Part shown: positions 1 to 11,900 of the stretch, piece by piece
Layout: every line of letters begins with the position of its first letter
Numbering within the stretch: position 1 is the first letter of the stretch
Program-made: the position numbers and the translations under genes
Source: Tragulus kanchil
Lineage: Eukaryota; Chordata; Mammalia; Artiodactyla; Tragulidae
Direction of reading: 5' to 3'
Assembly (NCBI GenBank): GCA_022376925.1
Contig: JAIOJX010000025.1
Location: 100,529,608-100,593,607 of the forward strand
Length of the DNA: 64,000 nt
The notes under the pieces: model-generated
Told to the model about the DNA's origin: nothing
The model's input: the letters and a program-made list of their open reading frames with translations, nothing else
Database searches by the model: none

Positions 1-61
1 AAGGCAGTGTATCAGGTGACTGGCTTTAGTGTATCCAGGACTGTCGTAGTTTTAGCACTCA
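1..61. repeat. Chimeric left edge: copy of 1090-1150 joined to a copy of 3699 onward
   Basis: Bases 1-61 match 1090-1150, while bases from 56 onward match 3699 onward. The two matches overlap on the six bases cactca. The join implies a further direct copy of about 1,095 bp (the 56-1150 segment) continuing to the left of the window, the same size class as the duplications farther right. Confidence 0.85.
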
Positions 62-225
62 CCTGCTGGTGAACTGGGGAACTTCTTTAAGCCTCCATTT
101 CCTCATCTAAAAATAAAGGACCTCTAGGATTTCCTTAGGAGGATTAACTAAGCTAAGCTATGATAAAACACTAGAGTAATACCTGGGACATAATAAGCAC
201 TCAAAACACATTAACTTCATACTTT
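58..225 (+). repeat. MIR SINE (old, partial)
   Basis: The order of motifs follows MIR in sense orientation: a tttcctcatct block, a gaggatta core, then an ataataagcactcaaaa 3' end. The 5' part is cut off by the chimeric junction at 56-61. The same element recurs at 3692-3870, where slightly more of its 5' side is present. Confidence 0.75.
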
Positions 226-251
226 AAGAAGCAAGGAACTATATACTGTAC

Positions 252-440
252 ACTCAGTCATGTCTGACTCCTTGAGACCCTATGGACTGTAACCCAGCAG
301 GCTCCTCTGTCCATGGGATTTTCCAGGCAAGAATACTGGAGGGGGTAAACATTTCCTTCTCCAGGGGATCTTTCAGACTCAAGGATCAATCTCGCACCTC
401 CTGCATTGGCTCTTTACCACTGTGCCACCTGGGAAGCCCA
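252..440 (-). repeat. Bov-tA SINE
   Basis: Reverse-complement Bov-tA. It opens with the agtcatgtctgactcc 3' end shared with BovB and closes with the cacctgggaagccc tRNA-derived head. Moderately diverged. Duplicated at 3897-4085. Confidence 0.9.
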
Positions 441-1957
441 GCAAGGAACCAGAGTATAGCAAATTCACAGCAGATTCAGGGTACCTACCTCAGACTGGGC
501 AGGAGACGCAAGAGGCTAAGTGTTTAACTTCCTCTCAAAGAGATTCTAAGGCGCATGGAAACGTGAGAAGCCTGTGAGCCAGGTTTCAGTTGGTTCTATT
601 AACATTATTTGACAGTGCAATTCACTGGAGACACAGCCTGATCGAATTCCTGATTCATCATTATGACTTCAGGGTAAAACACTTCTGATTCTAGGACACC
701 CTCATCCCTTTCTGTAACAGAGGTAATGAGTCAACTTTCCAAACAGAATAAGTAGATAATCCTTCTCAATTTACTAACATAATTCCCTCAATATTAAGAA
801 GCATTAGGAAGGGCATCCTTTTTACGAGCTCAACAGATAAGTATTTTCTAGTGCAAATATTTGGGGGAAATAAAGGCTCCTGTTCAAGGTTGACAGCTTG
901 AGATAGCAGGTTCTATATTATATTGATGTTCTCTCTTTGTTTTTTTCCCCTTTGGATATTTTTTTTATTTTTTAACATTCTTTTGGTTTATTTCTGAATA
1001 GTTTAGATTTAAAATAAAGTTCATAGAAATGATTCAGGAATAGAAATTCAAGGGTGACTTGAACAAATACGTCTTTAAATAGGGTGACCAAGGCAGTGTA
1101 TCAGGTGACTGGCTTTAGTGTATCCAGGACTGTCGTAGTTTTAGCACTCAAGAGTCTCCAGTTCTGGGGAGCTCCCTCAATTTCAGGCAAACTGAGACCA
1201 CTGGTCACAACTACTGGAGACCTTGTAGTAGGCTTTCTATTTAACAGATAATATGAATCTGATTCCGTTTTTCCTATTCTTTGTCTTTTAACAAATTGGA
1301 TTGGCTTGTGTCAGGTGTGTCATTTTATGAATTCAAATAATTTAAACAAGAAATTTCACTTGGTATAGGGAGACTTTATATTTTCTGCCTTCACTTTTTT
1401 AAGTCACTTTTAGGATATGTTTGACTCAGTTTCCAAGAGAGGCGGGTAAGCAGAGTAAGCTTATTTGTGGATCAGCCAGTCTAATCCATCCATCCAGCTT
1501 CATGTAGATTTGCTGTGCTTTGATTACTCCCAGGGTAACCCCGTTGTGCCTCCATGGACCAATCATTCCATTACAGAATCACATTTAGTTTGTTTTGGAG
1601 GTTGAATTACAGAATATGACGCTATTCATGAATTTTCAAACTCCAAAGGAGTTGAAGATAGTTAAGAACTCCAAGAGACAAGTCTTCACATGTCACTCAT
1701 TGCTTATCCAGAGGATCCAGGCTGTCCTGAGCATTTCCTACATCTTCTCCTCTGATGGAGTGTTCCTAATGAGTCCAGTTTTAAATCTGGTGATCTTTTT
1801 GTGTCCTCTGCACACTTCCTATTCAGGCATGTGAAAAATCATCATGTTTATTGTATCTACCATTTCCATTCTTCCTCTCTGTCTGTGTTACTAAGGTTGC
1901 TTTATCAAAGAAATCTTTCATTTCATAGAGTCTAAGTTTGTTCCTTTGCTTCCATCT
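441..1957. other. Unassigned sequence, no gene seen
   Basis: AT-rich sequence with T-rich tracts near 940-975. Open frames are short and unrecognised, and repeat unchanged in the copies at 4086-5602. The part from 1397 to 2077 occurs three times in the window (also from 5042 and from 8910). Confidence 0.6.
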
Positions 1958-2130
1958 TTACATCTCACTGAATTAATCAGGTCTCAGCTTATGATCATTT
2001 GTTACATGCGGCTGCTTCTCCTGGACCACCCCTAGCAGCCTGACAGAGCTCTGGGCTGTATTCCATGATCTCTTTTACATCTCACTGAATTAATCAGGTC
2101 TCAGCTTATGATTCATTTCTGTTACATCTT
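1958..2130. repeat. Short local direct repeat at the end of copy A1
   Basis: Bases 2075-2112 repeat 1958-1995 exactly, and similarity continues loosely to about 2130. The repeat sits exactly where copy A1 stops matching copy A2 (2077), so it marks the duplication junction. Confidence 0.8.
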
Positions 2131-2259
2131 GTTTGGCTCTGCCATCCATGCGGTTCCTGGAGAGTAGGGGCAGACATTTCTGGCCTGGCCTGAGTCTCTC
2201 TTATGAGCAGGCTCTGCTCTGTGATTCCGGGTTTTGGCTCTGCCATCACACTGTCTCGG

Positions 2260-2440
2260 TTCCCATCCTGGCTTCCACATTTACCAACTACATGGTCTGG
2301 GGTAACTGATTTCACCTGAACAAGCAGAACAGTAGTAACAATTCCCTCATGGGGTGGTCTTAACAAATACTTAAAAGTAATAAAGTACTCAAACCAGCAC
2401 CCAGCACAAAATAAGCGCATAATAAATATTGGTCACCGTC
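2260..2440 (+). repeat. MIR SINE
   Basis: Diverged MIR in sense orientation, recognised by a ggtaactgatttcacctg block and the terminal aataagcgcataataaatattgg block. Confidence 0.6.
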
Positions 2441-2625
2441 ACTGTAACTGCTACGCTGATGACAGATGCTATAATCATCACTCTCATTGCCATCTTTAGT
2501 ACTGTCCTTTGTCCTGCAGGTGGAGTTGTGTTTGGAGGAGTCAGAACATGGGAAGAAAGCCAAAGCTTACGCTATCTTGGGAGGGTGGGACGAAGGGAAT
2601 CTTTTTGCAAAGCCCCTTAAAACCT

Positions 2626-2795
2626 GATTCCCTGATGGCTTAGGTGGTAAAGCATCTGCCTCAAGTACAGGAGACCCAGGTTCTATCCCTGGGTCAGGAA
2701 GATCCCCTGGAAAAGGGAATGGCAATCCACTCCAGTAAACTTGCCTGGGAAATTCTGTGGACAGAGGACTCGACTCAGTAACTAACACCTCTACC
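2626..2795 (+). repeat. Bov-tA SINE
   Basis: Sense Bov-tA: head ttccctgatggcttaggtgg, B-box region ggttctatccctgggtc, body through ggcaatccactccag, and a degenerate BovB-like 3' end. A short A-run follows at about 2808. Confidence 0.9.
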
Positions 2796-3124
2796 TAGTT
2801 AATACCAAAAAAAAAAGGTTAGTATCACAGACGTTTTTAGTGTGAAGAGAGTTGGTATTTCTTAACAAAGGGAATATAAACTTTTGTTATTTAATTAACA
2901 CTAGTAAACCTGTATAATTCTTGATAGGTGTTTATTCAAGAAGAAAAGCTATTTTCATAGATAAGACACTGGGGCTGCCCATACTTTAGGTCACTTTTAA
3001 CCATTAATACATTATTTTCCACTGGCCTATGGCAGTCATTTTAGACTGAAAAAGAAGGTTCTTTTGTTTAGGAAACAGGATTGACTTGCAGTATAATGTG
3101 AATCAGCTGTCCTGACAGAACATG
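2796..3124. other. Unassigned sequence
   Basis: AT-rich, no convincing open frame and no repeat family recognised by eye. Confidence 0.5.
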
Positions 3125-3260
3125 CAGGCCTGAAGAACATAATCTCATTTAATTCCACTAGCAATCCTAGATGATGGTTTTACTAACCTCATTTTATAGG
3201 TGAGGAAACTGAAGTACAATCTGATCAGCAGAAGCAGGTTTGATCCAGGTTTATCAAACT
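3125..3260 (-). repeat. MIR SINE
   Basis: Antisense MIR: atctcatttaattcc followed by ttataggtgaggaaactgaag, then a diverged remainder with gtttgatccagg. Confidence 0.7.
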
Positions 3261-3344
3261 AGGAAGACTTCACTTTCCACACTGTGAAACTCTGAGCCCT
3301 CATCCATTCCACCCTTGCCTGCAGCCCTGCCCTACCCTTTGTTT

Positions 3345-3440
3345 CAGGCAGTTTATTTAAGCCTCACAAGAGTGCTGTGAGGTAAGAGATCATCCACAGG
3401 TCATAGGTGAGGGAACTGGCACAACAGAGAGTCTCAGAAA
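3345..3440 (-). repeat. MIR SINE fragment
   Basis: Antisense MIR core: tttaagcctcacaagagtg, tgaggtaagagat, ggtgagggaactggcacaac. Confidence 0.6.
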
Positions 3441-3597
3441 GGATACTTGTCATTCAGTAGCAGTAGCACAGTAAACAAAGCCCTTTAGCATATGATTTTC
3501 AGGCTTCGAAGACTGTCTTCCTTAAAATGCTGATTAAACATGGTTCCCATCTCCTTTCACCTTTGCCAACCTGTCTGCCATGGTACACAGTGTGTGT

Positions 3598-3692
3598 GAC
3601 TGCTTAGCTGTTGCCGCCGTTTAGTCACTATCATGTCCGACTCTGGGACCCCACGGACCATAGCCGACCAGGTCACCTCCTTTGAGGCCAGG
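3598..3692 (-). repeat. Bov-tA SINE, 3' fragment
   Basis: Reverse complement of the Bov-tA/BovB 3' end (gccgtttagtcactatcatg, gtccgactctgggaccccac). Only about 95 bp remain before the MIR that starts copy A2. Confidence 0.75.
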
Positions 3693-3870
3693 TTCTGTCA
3701 CTCACCTGCTGGTGAACTGGGGAACTTCTTTTTAAGCCTCCATTTCCTCATCTAAAAATAAAGGACCTCTAGGATTTCCTTAGGAGGATTAACTAAGCTA
3801 AGCTATGATAAAACACTAGAGTAATACCTGGGACATAATAAGCACTCAAAACACATTAACTTCATACTTT
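3692..3870 (+). repeat. MIR SINE (second copy)
   Basis: Same element as 58-225, with slightly more of the MIR 5' part. Confidence 0.75.
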
Positions 3871-5722
3871 AAGAAGCAAGGAACTATATACTGTACACTC
3901 AGTCATGTCTGACTCCTTGAGACCCTATGGACTGTAACCCAGCAGGCTCCTCTGTCCATGGGATTTTCCAGGCAAGAATACTGGAGGGGGTAAACATTTC
4001 CTTCTCCAGGGGATCTTTCAGACTCAAGGATCAATCTCGCACCTCCTGCATTGGCTCTTTACCACTGTGCCACCTGGGAAGCCCAGCAAGGAACCAGAGT
4101 ATAGCAAATTCACAGCAGATTCAGGGTACCTACCTCAGACTGGGCAGGAGACGCAAGAGGCTAAGTGTTTAACTTCCTCTCAAAGAGATTCTAAGGCGCA
4201 TGGAAACGTGAGAAGCCTGTGAGCCAGGTTTCAGTTGGTTCTATTAACATTATTTGACAGTGCAATTCACTGGAGACACAGCCTGATCGAATTCCTGATT
4301 CATCATTATGACTTCAGGGTAAAACACTTCTGATTCTAGGACACCCTCATCCCTTTCTGTAACAGAGGTAATGAGTCAACTTTCCAAACAGAATAAGTAG
4401 ATAATCCTTCTCAATTTACTAACATAATTCCCTCAATATTAAGAAGCATTAGGAAGGGCATCCTTTTTACGAGCTCAACAGATAAGTATTTTCTAGTGCA
4501 AATATTTGGGGGAAATAAAGGCTCCTGTTCAAGGTTGACAGCTTGAGATAGCAGGTTCTATATTATATTGATGTTCTCTCTTTGTTTTTTTCCCCTTTGG
4601 ATATTTTTTTTATTTTTTAACATTCTTTTGGTTTATTTCTGAATAGTTTAGATTTAAAATAAAGTTCATAGAAATGATTCAGGAATAGAAATTCAAGGGT
4701 GACTTGAACAAATACGTCTTTAAATAGGGTGACCAAGGCAGTGTATCAGGTGACTGGCTTTAGTGTATCCAGGACTGTCGTAGTTTTAGCACTCAAGAGT
4801 CTCCAGTTCTGGGGAGCTCCCTCAATTTCAGGCAAACTGAGACCACTGGTCACAACTACTGGAGACCTTGTAGTAGGCTTTCTATTTAACAGATAATATG
4901 AATCTGATTCCGTTTTTCCTATTCTTTGTCTTTTAACAAATTGGATTGGCTTGTGTCAGGTGTGTCATTTTATGAATTCAAATAATTTAAACAAGAAATT
5001 TCACTTGGTATAGGGAGACTTTATATTTTCTGCCTTCACTTTTTTAAGTCACTTTTAGGATATGTTTGACTCAGTTTCCAAGAGAGGCGGGTAAGCAGAG
5101 TAAGCTTATTTGTGGATCAGCCAGTCTAATCCATCCATCCAGCTTCATGTAGATTTGCTGTGCTTTGATTACTCCCAGGGTAACCCCGTTGTGCCTCCAT
5201 GGACCAATCATTCCATTACAGAATCACATTTAGTTTGTTTTGGAGGTTGAATTACAGAATATGACGCTATTCATGAATTTTCAAACTCCAAAGGAGTTGA
5301 AGATAGTTAAGAACTCCAAGAGACAAGTCTTCACATGTCACTCATTGCTTATCCAGAGGATCCAGGCTGTCCTGAGCATTTCCTACATCTTCTCCTCTGA
5401 TGGAGTGTTCCTAATGAGTCCAGTTTTAAATCTGGTGATCTTTTTGTGTCCTCTGCACACTTCCTATTCAGGCATGTGAAAAATCATCATGTTTATTGTA
5501 TCTACCATTTCCATTCTTCCTCTCTGTCTGTGTTACTAAGGTTGCTTTATCAAAGAAATCTTTCATTTCATAGAGTCTAAGTTTGTTCCTTTGCTTCCAT
5601 CTTTACATCTCACTGAATTAATCAGGTCTCAGCTTATGATCATTTGTTACATGCGGCTGCTTCTCCTGGACCACCCCTAGCAGCCTGACAGAGCTCTGGG
5701 CTGTATTCCATGATCTCTTTTA
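3699..5722. repeat. Duplication A, copy 2 (partner 56-2077)
   Basis: Second copy of the segment described at 56-2077, holding a MIR (3692-3870, plus) and a Bov-tA (3897-4085, minus). This copy runs on without a break into 5723 and beyond, so it looks like the natural continuation. The first copy ends in a disrupted junction. Confidence 0.95.
3897..4085 (-). repeat. Bov-tA SINE (second copy)
   Basis: Same element as 252-440. Confidence 0.9.
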
Positions 5723-6799
5723 ATTCCTTGTTGGCAGCTTGCTGGCCCTTTCTCTTTACCTTCCTACCAGGTTTAATGCCTTTTAGCATGCCAGCTATGT
5801 TTTTTTCAGAATTTTCCCAAGATAAGATAAAAAATCAAATCACTAGCTCCCGATTTTCAGCGACCAATGATTTTTCTGAGTATTTCACCATCATTTACTA
5901 TCTCGATTCCTCATCTTCTTAGCTTCTCCCTCCAGAAAACAGTCAGAAATGGCTTCAACTTAGTAAGAAAGTTCTTCTGATATTGAAGCATTCTGTGGTC
6001 AGAAAAGAGTAGAAAGTAAGCAATGCACACTAGTTCATTCATGCAAATAAAAACCACACAACCTGGCCAGCATCTCTCTTTCCTGTAGACATGCCTCTTG
6101 AAGAGAGTAAAGGCAGATGGAAGATGCTGGGGTCTGTGGAGCTGGCATATGGCAGCCCCAGAACAAGGTTAATCTAAAGCAAATGCCAAAACCATCTTAA
6201 ATAGAAGACTGTTGGGGATGTACTCCTTCAGTGCTCTGTGGAAAAAGAGAATACCTTCTTAAATATGAAACAAACGAAAGAATCTCTGCTTATCCTTAGT
6301 TCCTGCCTGCCTGTCTCAATAGCCTGTTTATTACCTACAATGTTAACTTCCGTCTTATTCCCTATCAGTCCATCCTGCTTGATGATACCATGTTGACCCT
6401 CTTTACCAAATTGGATCATTTGTATGTCATGCCTAAACCTGTTCACCTATGACCTAGAATAGTAATTTTGGATAATTTCAGCTGATTGGCAAGAAGCATT
6501 GCATGAAAAAGGGCAGTGCACTTAAATTACCCAGCTGTGAAGGCAGGTCTTATCTTAACAGTCACTACTCTGAGTGCCCTCAAGGCTACCTGGCCAATAG
6601 ACCACATTACTGTAGGCCATTACTTCCACTCGCTACTGACGACTAGCTCATGTTGTCTCTTACCTTTTCTGTATCTGCCCCATCCTCATTCACAGCTTAG
6701 GACCTCCCAATAAATACAGTCAATCAGAAAAGGAGTTATTCTACCTTCCACCAGTATGGTCAGCTACTCTAGCTTTGTCTACATTCATATACCTCCCTC
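5723..6799. other. Unassigned sequence, no gene seen (repeated at 9589-10665)
   Basis: Short frames of up to 72 codons in both strands, with no recognisable domain. The only gene-like marks are isolated signals such as an aataaa near 6710, which is not enough for a call. Confidence 0.5.
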
Positions 6800-8694
6800 C
6801 TTTCTTTCTTTAATTTTTACTTTATATTGGAGTATAGTTGATTAACAATGTTGTGTTTCAGGTGTACAATAAAGTGACTCAGTTATACATATATGTGTAT
6901 CCTTTTTTCAAATTCTTTTCTTAGGATATTACAAACTACTGAGTAGAGTTCCCTGAACTATACAATAGTTCCTTCTTGGTTATCCATTTTAAATATAGCA
7001 GTGTGTACCTGTCAATCCCAAACTCCCAATTTAACCCCCCCCCATGGTAATCAAAAATGATTCTTTCCCTAAATATGTGATTCTATTTCTAAATGTCTCT
7101 CATTTTTGATACAAAAAATAATATATAAGCAATATTGTCCACATATAAGCAATATCAAATAGTTGCCTTTCTCTGACTTATTTCACTTAGTGTGATAATC
7201 TCCAGGTCCATCTATATTGCTGCAAGTGGCATTACTTCATTCTTTCTATAGCTCAGGAATATTCCATTGTACATATGTACCATATCTTCTTTATCCATTC
7301 AGCTGTCTATGGATATTTAGGCTTCTTCCATGTCTCAACTGTTGTAAAATGCACTGCAATGACATGGAGTACATGAATCCTTTCAAACCATATTTTTCTG
7401 TACCTATATGACCAGGAAGAGGATTGCTGGGTAATACAGTAGCTCTGTTTAGTTTTTTTTGTTGGTTTGTTTGTTTTGTTTTTGTTTAGTTTTTAAGGAA
7501 CCATCATACACTGCTCTGTAGCAGGTGCACCAATTTACTTTCCACCAACACTGTCCCTTTTCTCCACACACTCTCCAGCAGATTTGCAGATTTTTTGCAG
7601 ATTTTTTGCAGATGTGAGATGATACTTTATTGCAGTTTTGATTTGCATTACTTTAATAATTAGGGATGTTGAGTATCTTTTCATGTGCCTCTTGGCCATC
7701 TGTATATCTTCTTTGGAGAAATGTCTGTTCAGGTCATCTGCCAATGTTTTGATTAGGCTATTTGAGCTGCATGACCTGTTTGTAAATTTGAAGAATAATC
7801 CCTTATTGGTCTCATCATTTGCAAATATTTTCTCCTGTGGGCTATCCTTTCATTTTGTTTATGGTTAACTTTGCTGTGCAGAGGCTTTTGAGCTTAATTA
7901 GGTCCCATTTGTTTGTTTTTATATCCATTATTGTAAGAGATATATTGAAAGACATATTACTGTGATTTATATCAAAGTGTTTTGTTTTCCTGTAAGAGTT
8001 TTATAGTATCCAGTCTTACATTTAGGTCATTAATCCATTTTGAGTTTACTTTTGTGTATGGTGCTAAAGAATCTGCTTCTTTTTTTTTGCACATAGCTGT
8101 CCAGTTTTTCCAGCACCATAAATTGAAGAGACTGTCTTTCTTCCACTGTGTAGTCTTTCCTCCTTTGTCGTAACTCAGTGGATCATAGTTGTGCATTTCT
8201 GCCTTTTCTGTCCTGTTCCATTTATCTGTATGTCTGTTTTTGTGCCAGTTTCATACTGTTTTGGAACTTAGTATAGTCTGAAGTCAAGAAGCCTGATTCC
8301 ATGAGATCTGTTTTGTTTTTTTTTTTTTCTCTCCCTGAAAAGTGTTTGGCTATTTGGGTCTTTTCTGTCTCTATACAAATGTGATTTTGTTGTTGCTGTT
8401 GTTCTAATTTCAATGATAAATGACATTGATAATTTGATAGGGATTGCATTGAATCTATAGAATGCCTTGGGCAGCATAGTTGTTTTGACAACATTGGTTC
8501 TTCCAATCCAAGAACATGGTATATATCACCATCTGTGTCATCTTTGATTTGCTTCATCAGTGTCTTATAATTTTTGGAGTATAGATCTTTTGTCTCCTTA
8601 GGTAGGTATATTCCCAGGAATATTATTCATTTTTGATATGATGATAAATGGAATTGTTACTTTAATTTCTCTTTCTGGTCTTTCTTGTTTTTCA
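6800..8694 (-). mobile_element. Old L1, 3' UTR and ORF2 C-terminal part (copy in B1)
   Basis: Reading the minus strand, this is the 3' UTR (ending near 6810-6850 as the complement of the artiodactyl L1 end) preceded by the C-terminal half of ORF2. Decayed frames such as 8222-8557 and 7972-8196 carry fragments of the L1 ORF2 pattern. Frameshifts and stops are frequent, so it is dead. Its upstream part is interrupted by a younger L1 at about 8695. Confidence 0.8.
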
Positions 8695-8835
8695 TAATCA
8701 CAAGTTTTTTATTTGGCTTTTTTGATTTTACAGTTTTGTTGTTTACAGATATGTATAATTCCATATTAGTCATACGATATCCCATTCCCCATCCCACACC
8801 TCTAGGCCATCACATAGCCCCATGTGTGATCCCTT
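8695..8835 (-). mobile_element. 3' end of a younger L1, cut by the duplication junction
   Basis: Complement of an L1 3' end of the type seen at 25065 and 35315 (a ttttgttgtttacagatatg block, then a C-rich tract). The element is complete only in the second copy, 12562-15582. Confidence 0.75.
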
Positions 8836-8909
8836 CCCCCCACACCTCTAGGCCCCCTCACATAGCCCCCAAAATTTTTTTTTTTTTGTTTGGGATTTGC
8901 ATTTTTTGC
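8836..8909. repeat. Filler between copies B1 and B2
   Basis: 74 bp with no counterpart elsewhere as a whole. It contains a garbled repeat of the preceding C-rich block (cacacctctaggcc and cacatagcccc recur) and then a T-run. This looks like low-quality consensus at a join. Confidence 0.7.
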
Positions 8910-11900
8910 TTTTAAGTCACTTTTAGGATATGTTTGACTCAGTTTCCAAGAGAGGCGGTAAGCAGAGTAAGCTTATTTGTGGATCAGCCAGTCTAATCCA
9001 TCCATCCAGCTTCATGTAGATTTGCTGTGCTTTGATTACTCCCAGGGTAACCCCGTTGTGCCTCCATGGACCAATCATTCCATTACAGAATCACATTTAG
9101 TTTGTTTTGGAGGTTGAATTACAGAATATGACGCTATTCATGAATTTTCAAACTCCAAAGGAGTTGAAGATAGTTAAGAACTCCAAGAGACAAGTCTTCA
9201 CATGTCACTCATTGCTTATCCAGAGGATCCAGGCTGTCCTGAGCATTTCCTACATCTTCTCCTCTGATGGAGTGTTCCTAATGAGTCCAGTTTTAAATCT
9301 GGTGATCTTTTGTGTCCTCTGCACACTTCCTATTCAGGCATGTGAAAAATCATCATGTTTATTGTATCTACCATTTCCATTCTTCCTCTCTGTCTGTGTT
9401 ACTAAGGTTGCTTTATCAAAGAAATCTTTCATTTCATAGAGTCTAAGTTTGTTCCTTTGCTTCCATCTTTACATCTCACTGAATTAATCAGGTCTCAGCT
9501 TATGATCATTTGTTACATGCGGCTGCTTCTCCTGGACCACCCCTAGCAGCCTGACAGAGCTCTGGGCTGTATTCCATGATCTCTTTTAATTCCTTGTTGG
9601 CAGCTTGCTGGCCCTTTCTCTTTACCTTCCTACCAGGTTTAATGCCTTTTAGCATGCCAGCTATGTTTTTTTCAGAATTTTCCCAAGATAAGATAAAAAA
9701 TCAAATCACTAGCTCCCGATTTTCAGCGACCAATGATTTTTCTGAGTATTTCACCATCATTTACTATCTCGATTCCTCATCTTCTTAGCTTCTCCCTCCA
9801 GAAAACAGTCAGAAATGGCTTCAACTTAGTAAGAAAGTTCTTCTGATATTGAAGCATTCTGTGGTCAGAAAAGAGTAGAAAGTAAGCAATGCACACTAGT
9901 TCATTCATGCAAATAAAAACCACACAACCTGGCCAGCATCTCTCTTTCCTGTAGACATGCCTCTTGAAGAGAGTAAAGGCAGATGGAAGATGCTGGGGTC
10001 TGTGGAGCTGGCATATGGCAGCCCCAGAACAAGGTTAATCTAAAGCAAATGCCAAAACCATCTTAAATAGAAGACTGTTGGGGATGTACTCCTTCAGTGC
10101 TCTGTGGAAAAAGAGAATACCTTCTTAAATATGAAACAAACGAAAGAATCTCTGCTTATCCTTAGTTCCTGCCTGCCTGTCTCAATAGCCTGTTTATTAC
10201 CTACAATGTTAACTTCCGTCTTATTCCCTATCAGTCCATCCTGCTTGATGATACCATGTTGACCCTCTTTACCAAATTGGATCATTTGTATGTCATGCCT
10301 AAACCTGTTCACCTATGACCTAGAATAGTAATTTTGGATAATTTCAGCTGATTGGCAAGAAGCATTGCATGAAAAAGGGCAGTGCACTTAAATTACCCAG
10401 CTGTGAAGGCAGGTCTTATCTTAACAGTCACTACTCTGAGTGCCCTCAAGGCTACCTGGCCAATAGACCACATTACTGTAGGCCATTACTTCCACTCGCT
10501 ACTGACGACTAGCTCATGTTGTCTCTTACCTTTTCTGTATCTGCCCCATCCTCATTCACAGCTTAGGACCTCCCAATAAATACAGTCAATCAGAAAAGGA
10601 GTTATTCTACCTTCCACCAGTATGGTCAGCTACTCTAGCTTTGTCTACATTCATATACCTCCCTCCTTTCTTTCTTTAATTTTTACTTTATATTGGAGTA
10701 TAGTTGATTAACAATGTTGTGTTTCAGGTGTACAATAAAGTGACTCAGTTATACATATATGTGTATCCTTTTTTCAAATTCTTTTCTTAGGATATTACAA
10801 ACTACTGAGTAGAGTTCCCTGAACTATACAATAGTTCCTTCTTGGTTATCCATTTTAAATATAGCAGTGTGTACCTGTCAATCCCAAACTCCCAATTTAA
10901 CCCCCCCCCATGGTAATCAAAAATGATTCTTTCCCTAAATATGTGATTCTATTTCTAAATGTCTCTCATTTTTGATACAAAAAATAATATATAAGCAATA
11001 TTGTCCACATATAAGCAATATCAAATAGTTGCCTTTCTCTGACTTATTTCACTTAGTGTGATAATCTCCAGGTCCATCTATATTGCTGCAAGTGGCATTA
11101 CTTCATTCTTTCTATAGCTCAGGAATATTCCATTGTACATATGTACCATATCTTCTTTATCCATTCAGCTGTCTATGGATATTTAGGCTTCTTCCATGTC
11201 TCAACTGTTGTAAAATGCACTGCAATGACATGGAGTACATGAATCCTTTCAAACCATATTTTTCTGTACCTATATGACCAGGAAGAGGATTGCTGGGTAA
11301 TACAGTAGCTCTGTTTAGTTTTTTTGTTGGTTTGTTTGTTTTGTTTTTGTTTAGTTTTTAAGGAACCATCATACACTGCTCTGTAGCAGGTGCACCAATT
11401 TACTTTCCACCAACACTGTCCCTTTTCTCCACACACTCTCCAGCAGATTTGCAGATTTTTTGCAGATTTTTTGCAGATGTGAGATGATACTTTATTGCAG
11501 TTTTGATTTGCATTACTTTAATAATTAGGGATGTTGAGTATCTTTTCATGTGCCTCTTGGCCATCTGTATATCTTCTTTGGAGAAATGTCTGTTCAGGTC
11601 ATCTGCCAATGTTTTGATTAGGCTATTTGAGCTGCATGACCTGTTTGTAAATTTGAAGAATAATCCCTTATTGGTCTCATCATTTGCAAATATTTTCTCC
11701 TGTGGGCTATCCTTTCATTTTGTTTATGGTTAACTTTGCTGTGCAGAGGCTTTTGAGCTTAATTAGGTCCCATTTGTTTGTTTTATATCCATTATTGTAA
11801 GAGATATATTGAAAGACATATTACTGTGATTTATATCAAAGTGTTTTGTTTTCCTGTAAGAGTTTTATAGTATCCAGTCTTACATTTAGGTCATTAATCC

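Larger units (their letters stand above)
56..2077. repeat. Duplication A, copy 1 (partner 3699-5722)
   Basis: Aligns essentially base for base with 3699-5722 (offset 3,643, then 3,645 after a 2-T length difference near 88). It contains a MIR, a Bov-tA and unassigned sequence. No substitutions were noticed. Such identity in neutral repeat-rich DNA means either a very recent event or an assembly artefact. Confidence 0.95.
5042..8835. repeat. Duplication B, copy 1 (partner 8910-12706)
   Basis: Direct duplication of about 3.79 kb at an offset near 3,866. The differences I found are small indels: GGG versus GG at 5089, T-run lengths near 5442, 7452 and 7916, a CG dinucleotide added in copy 2 near 12127, and C-run lengths near 8788. 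The first 681 bp also belong to duplication A, so that part is present three times. Confidence 0.95.
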
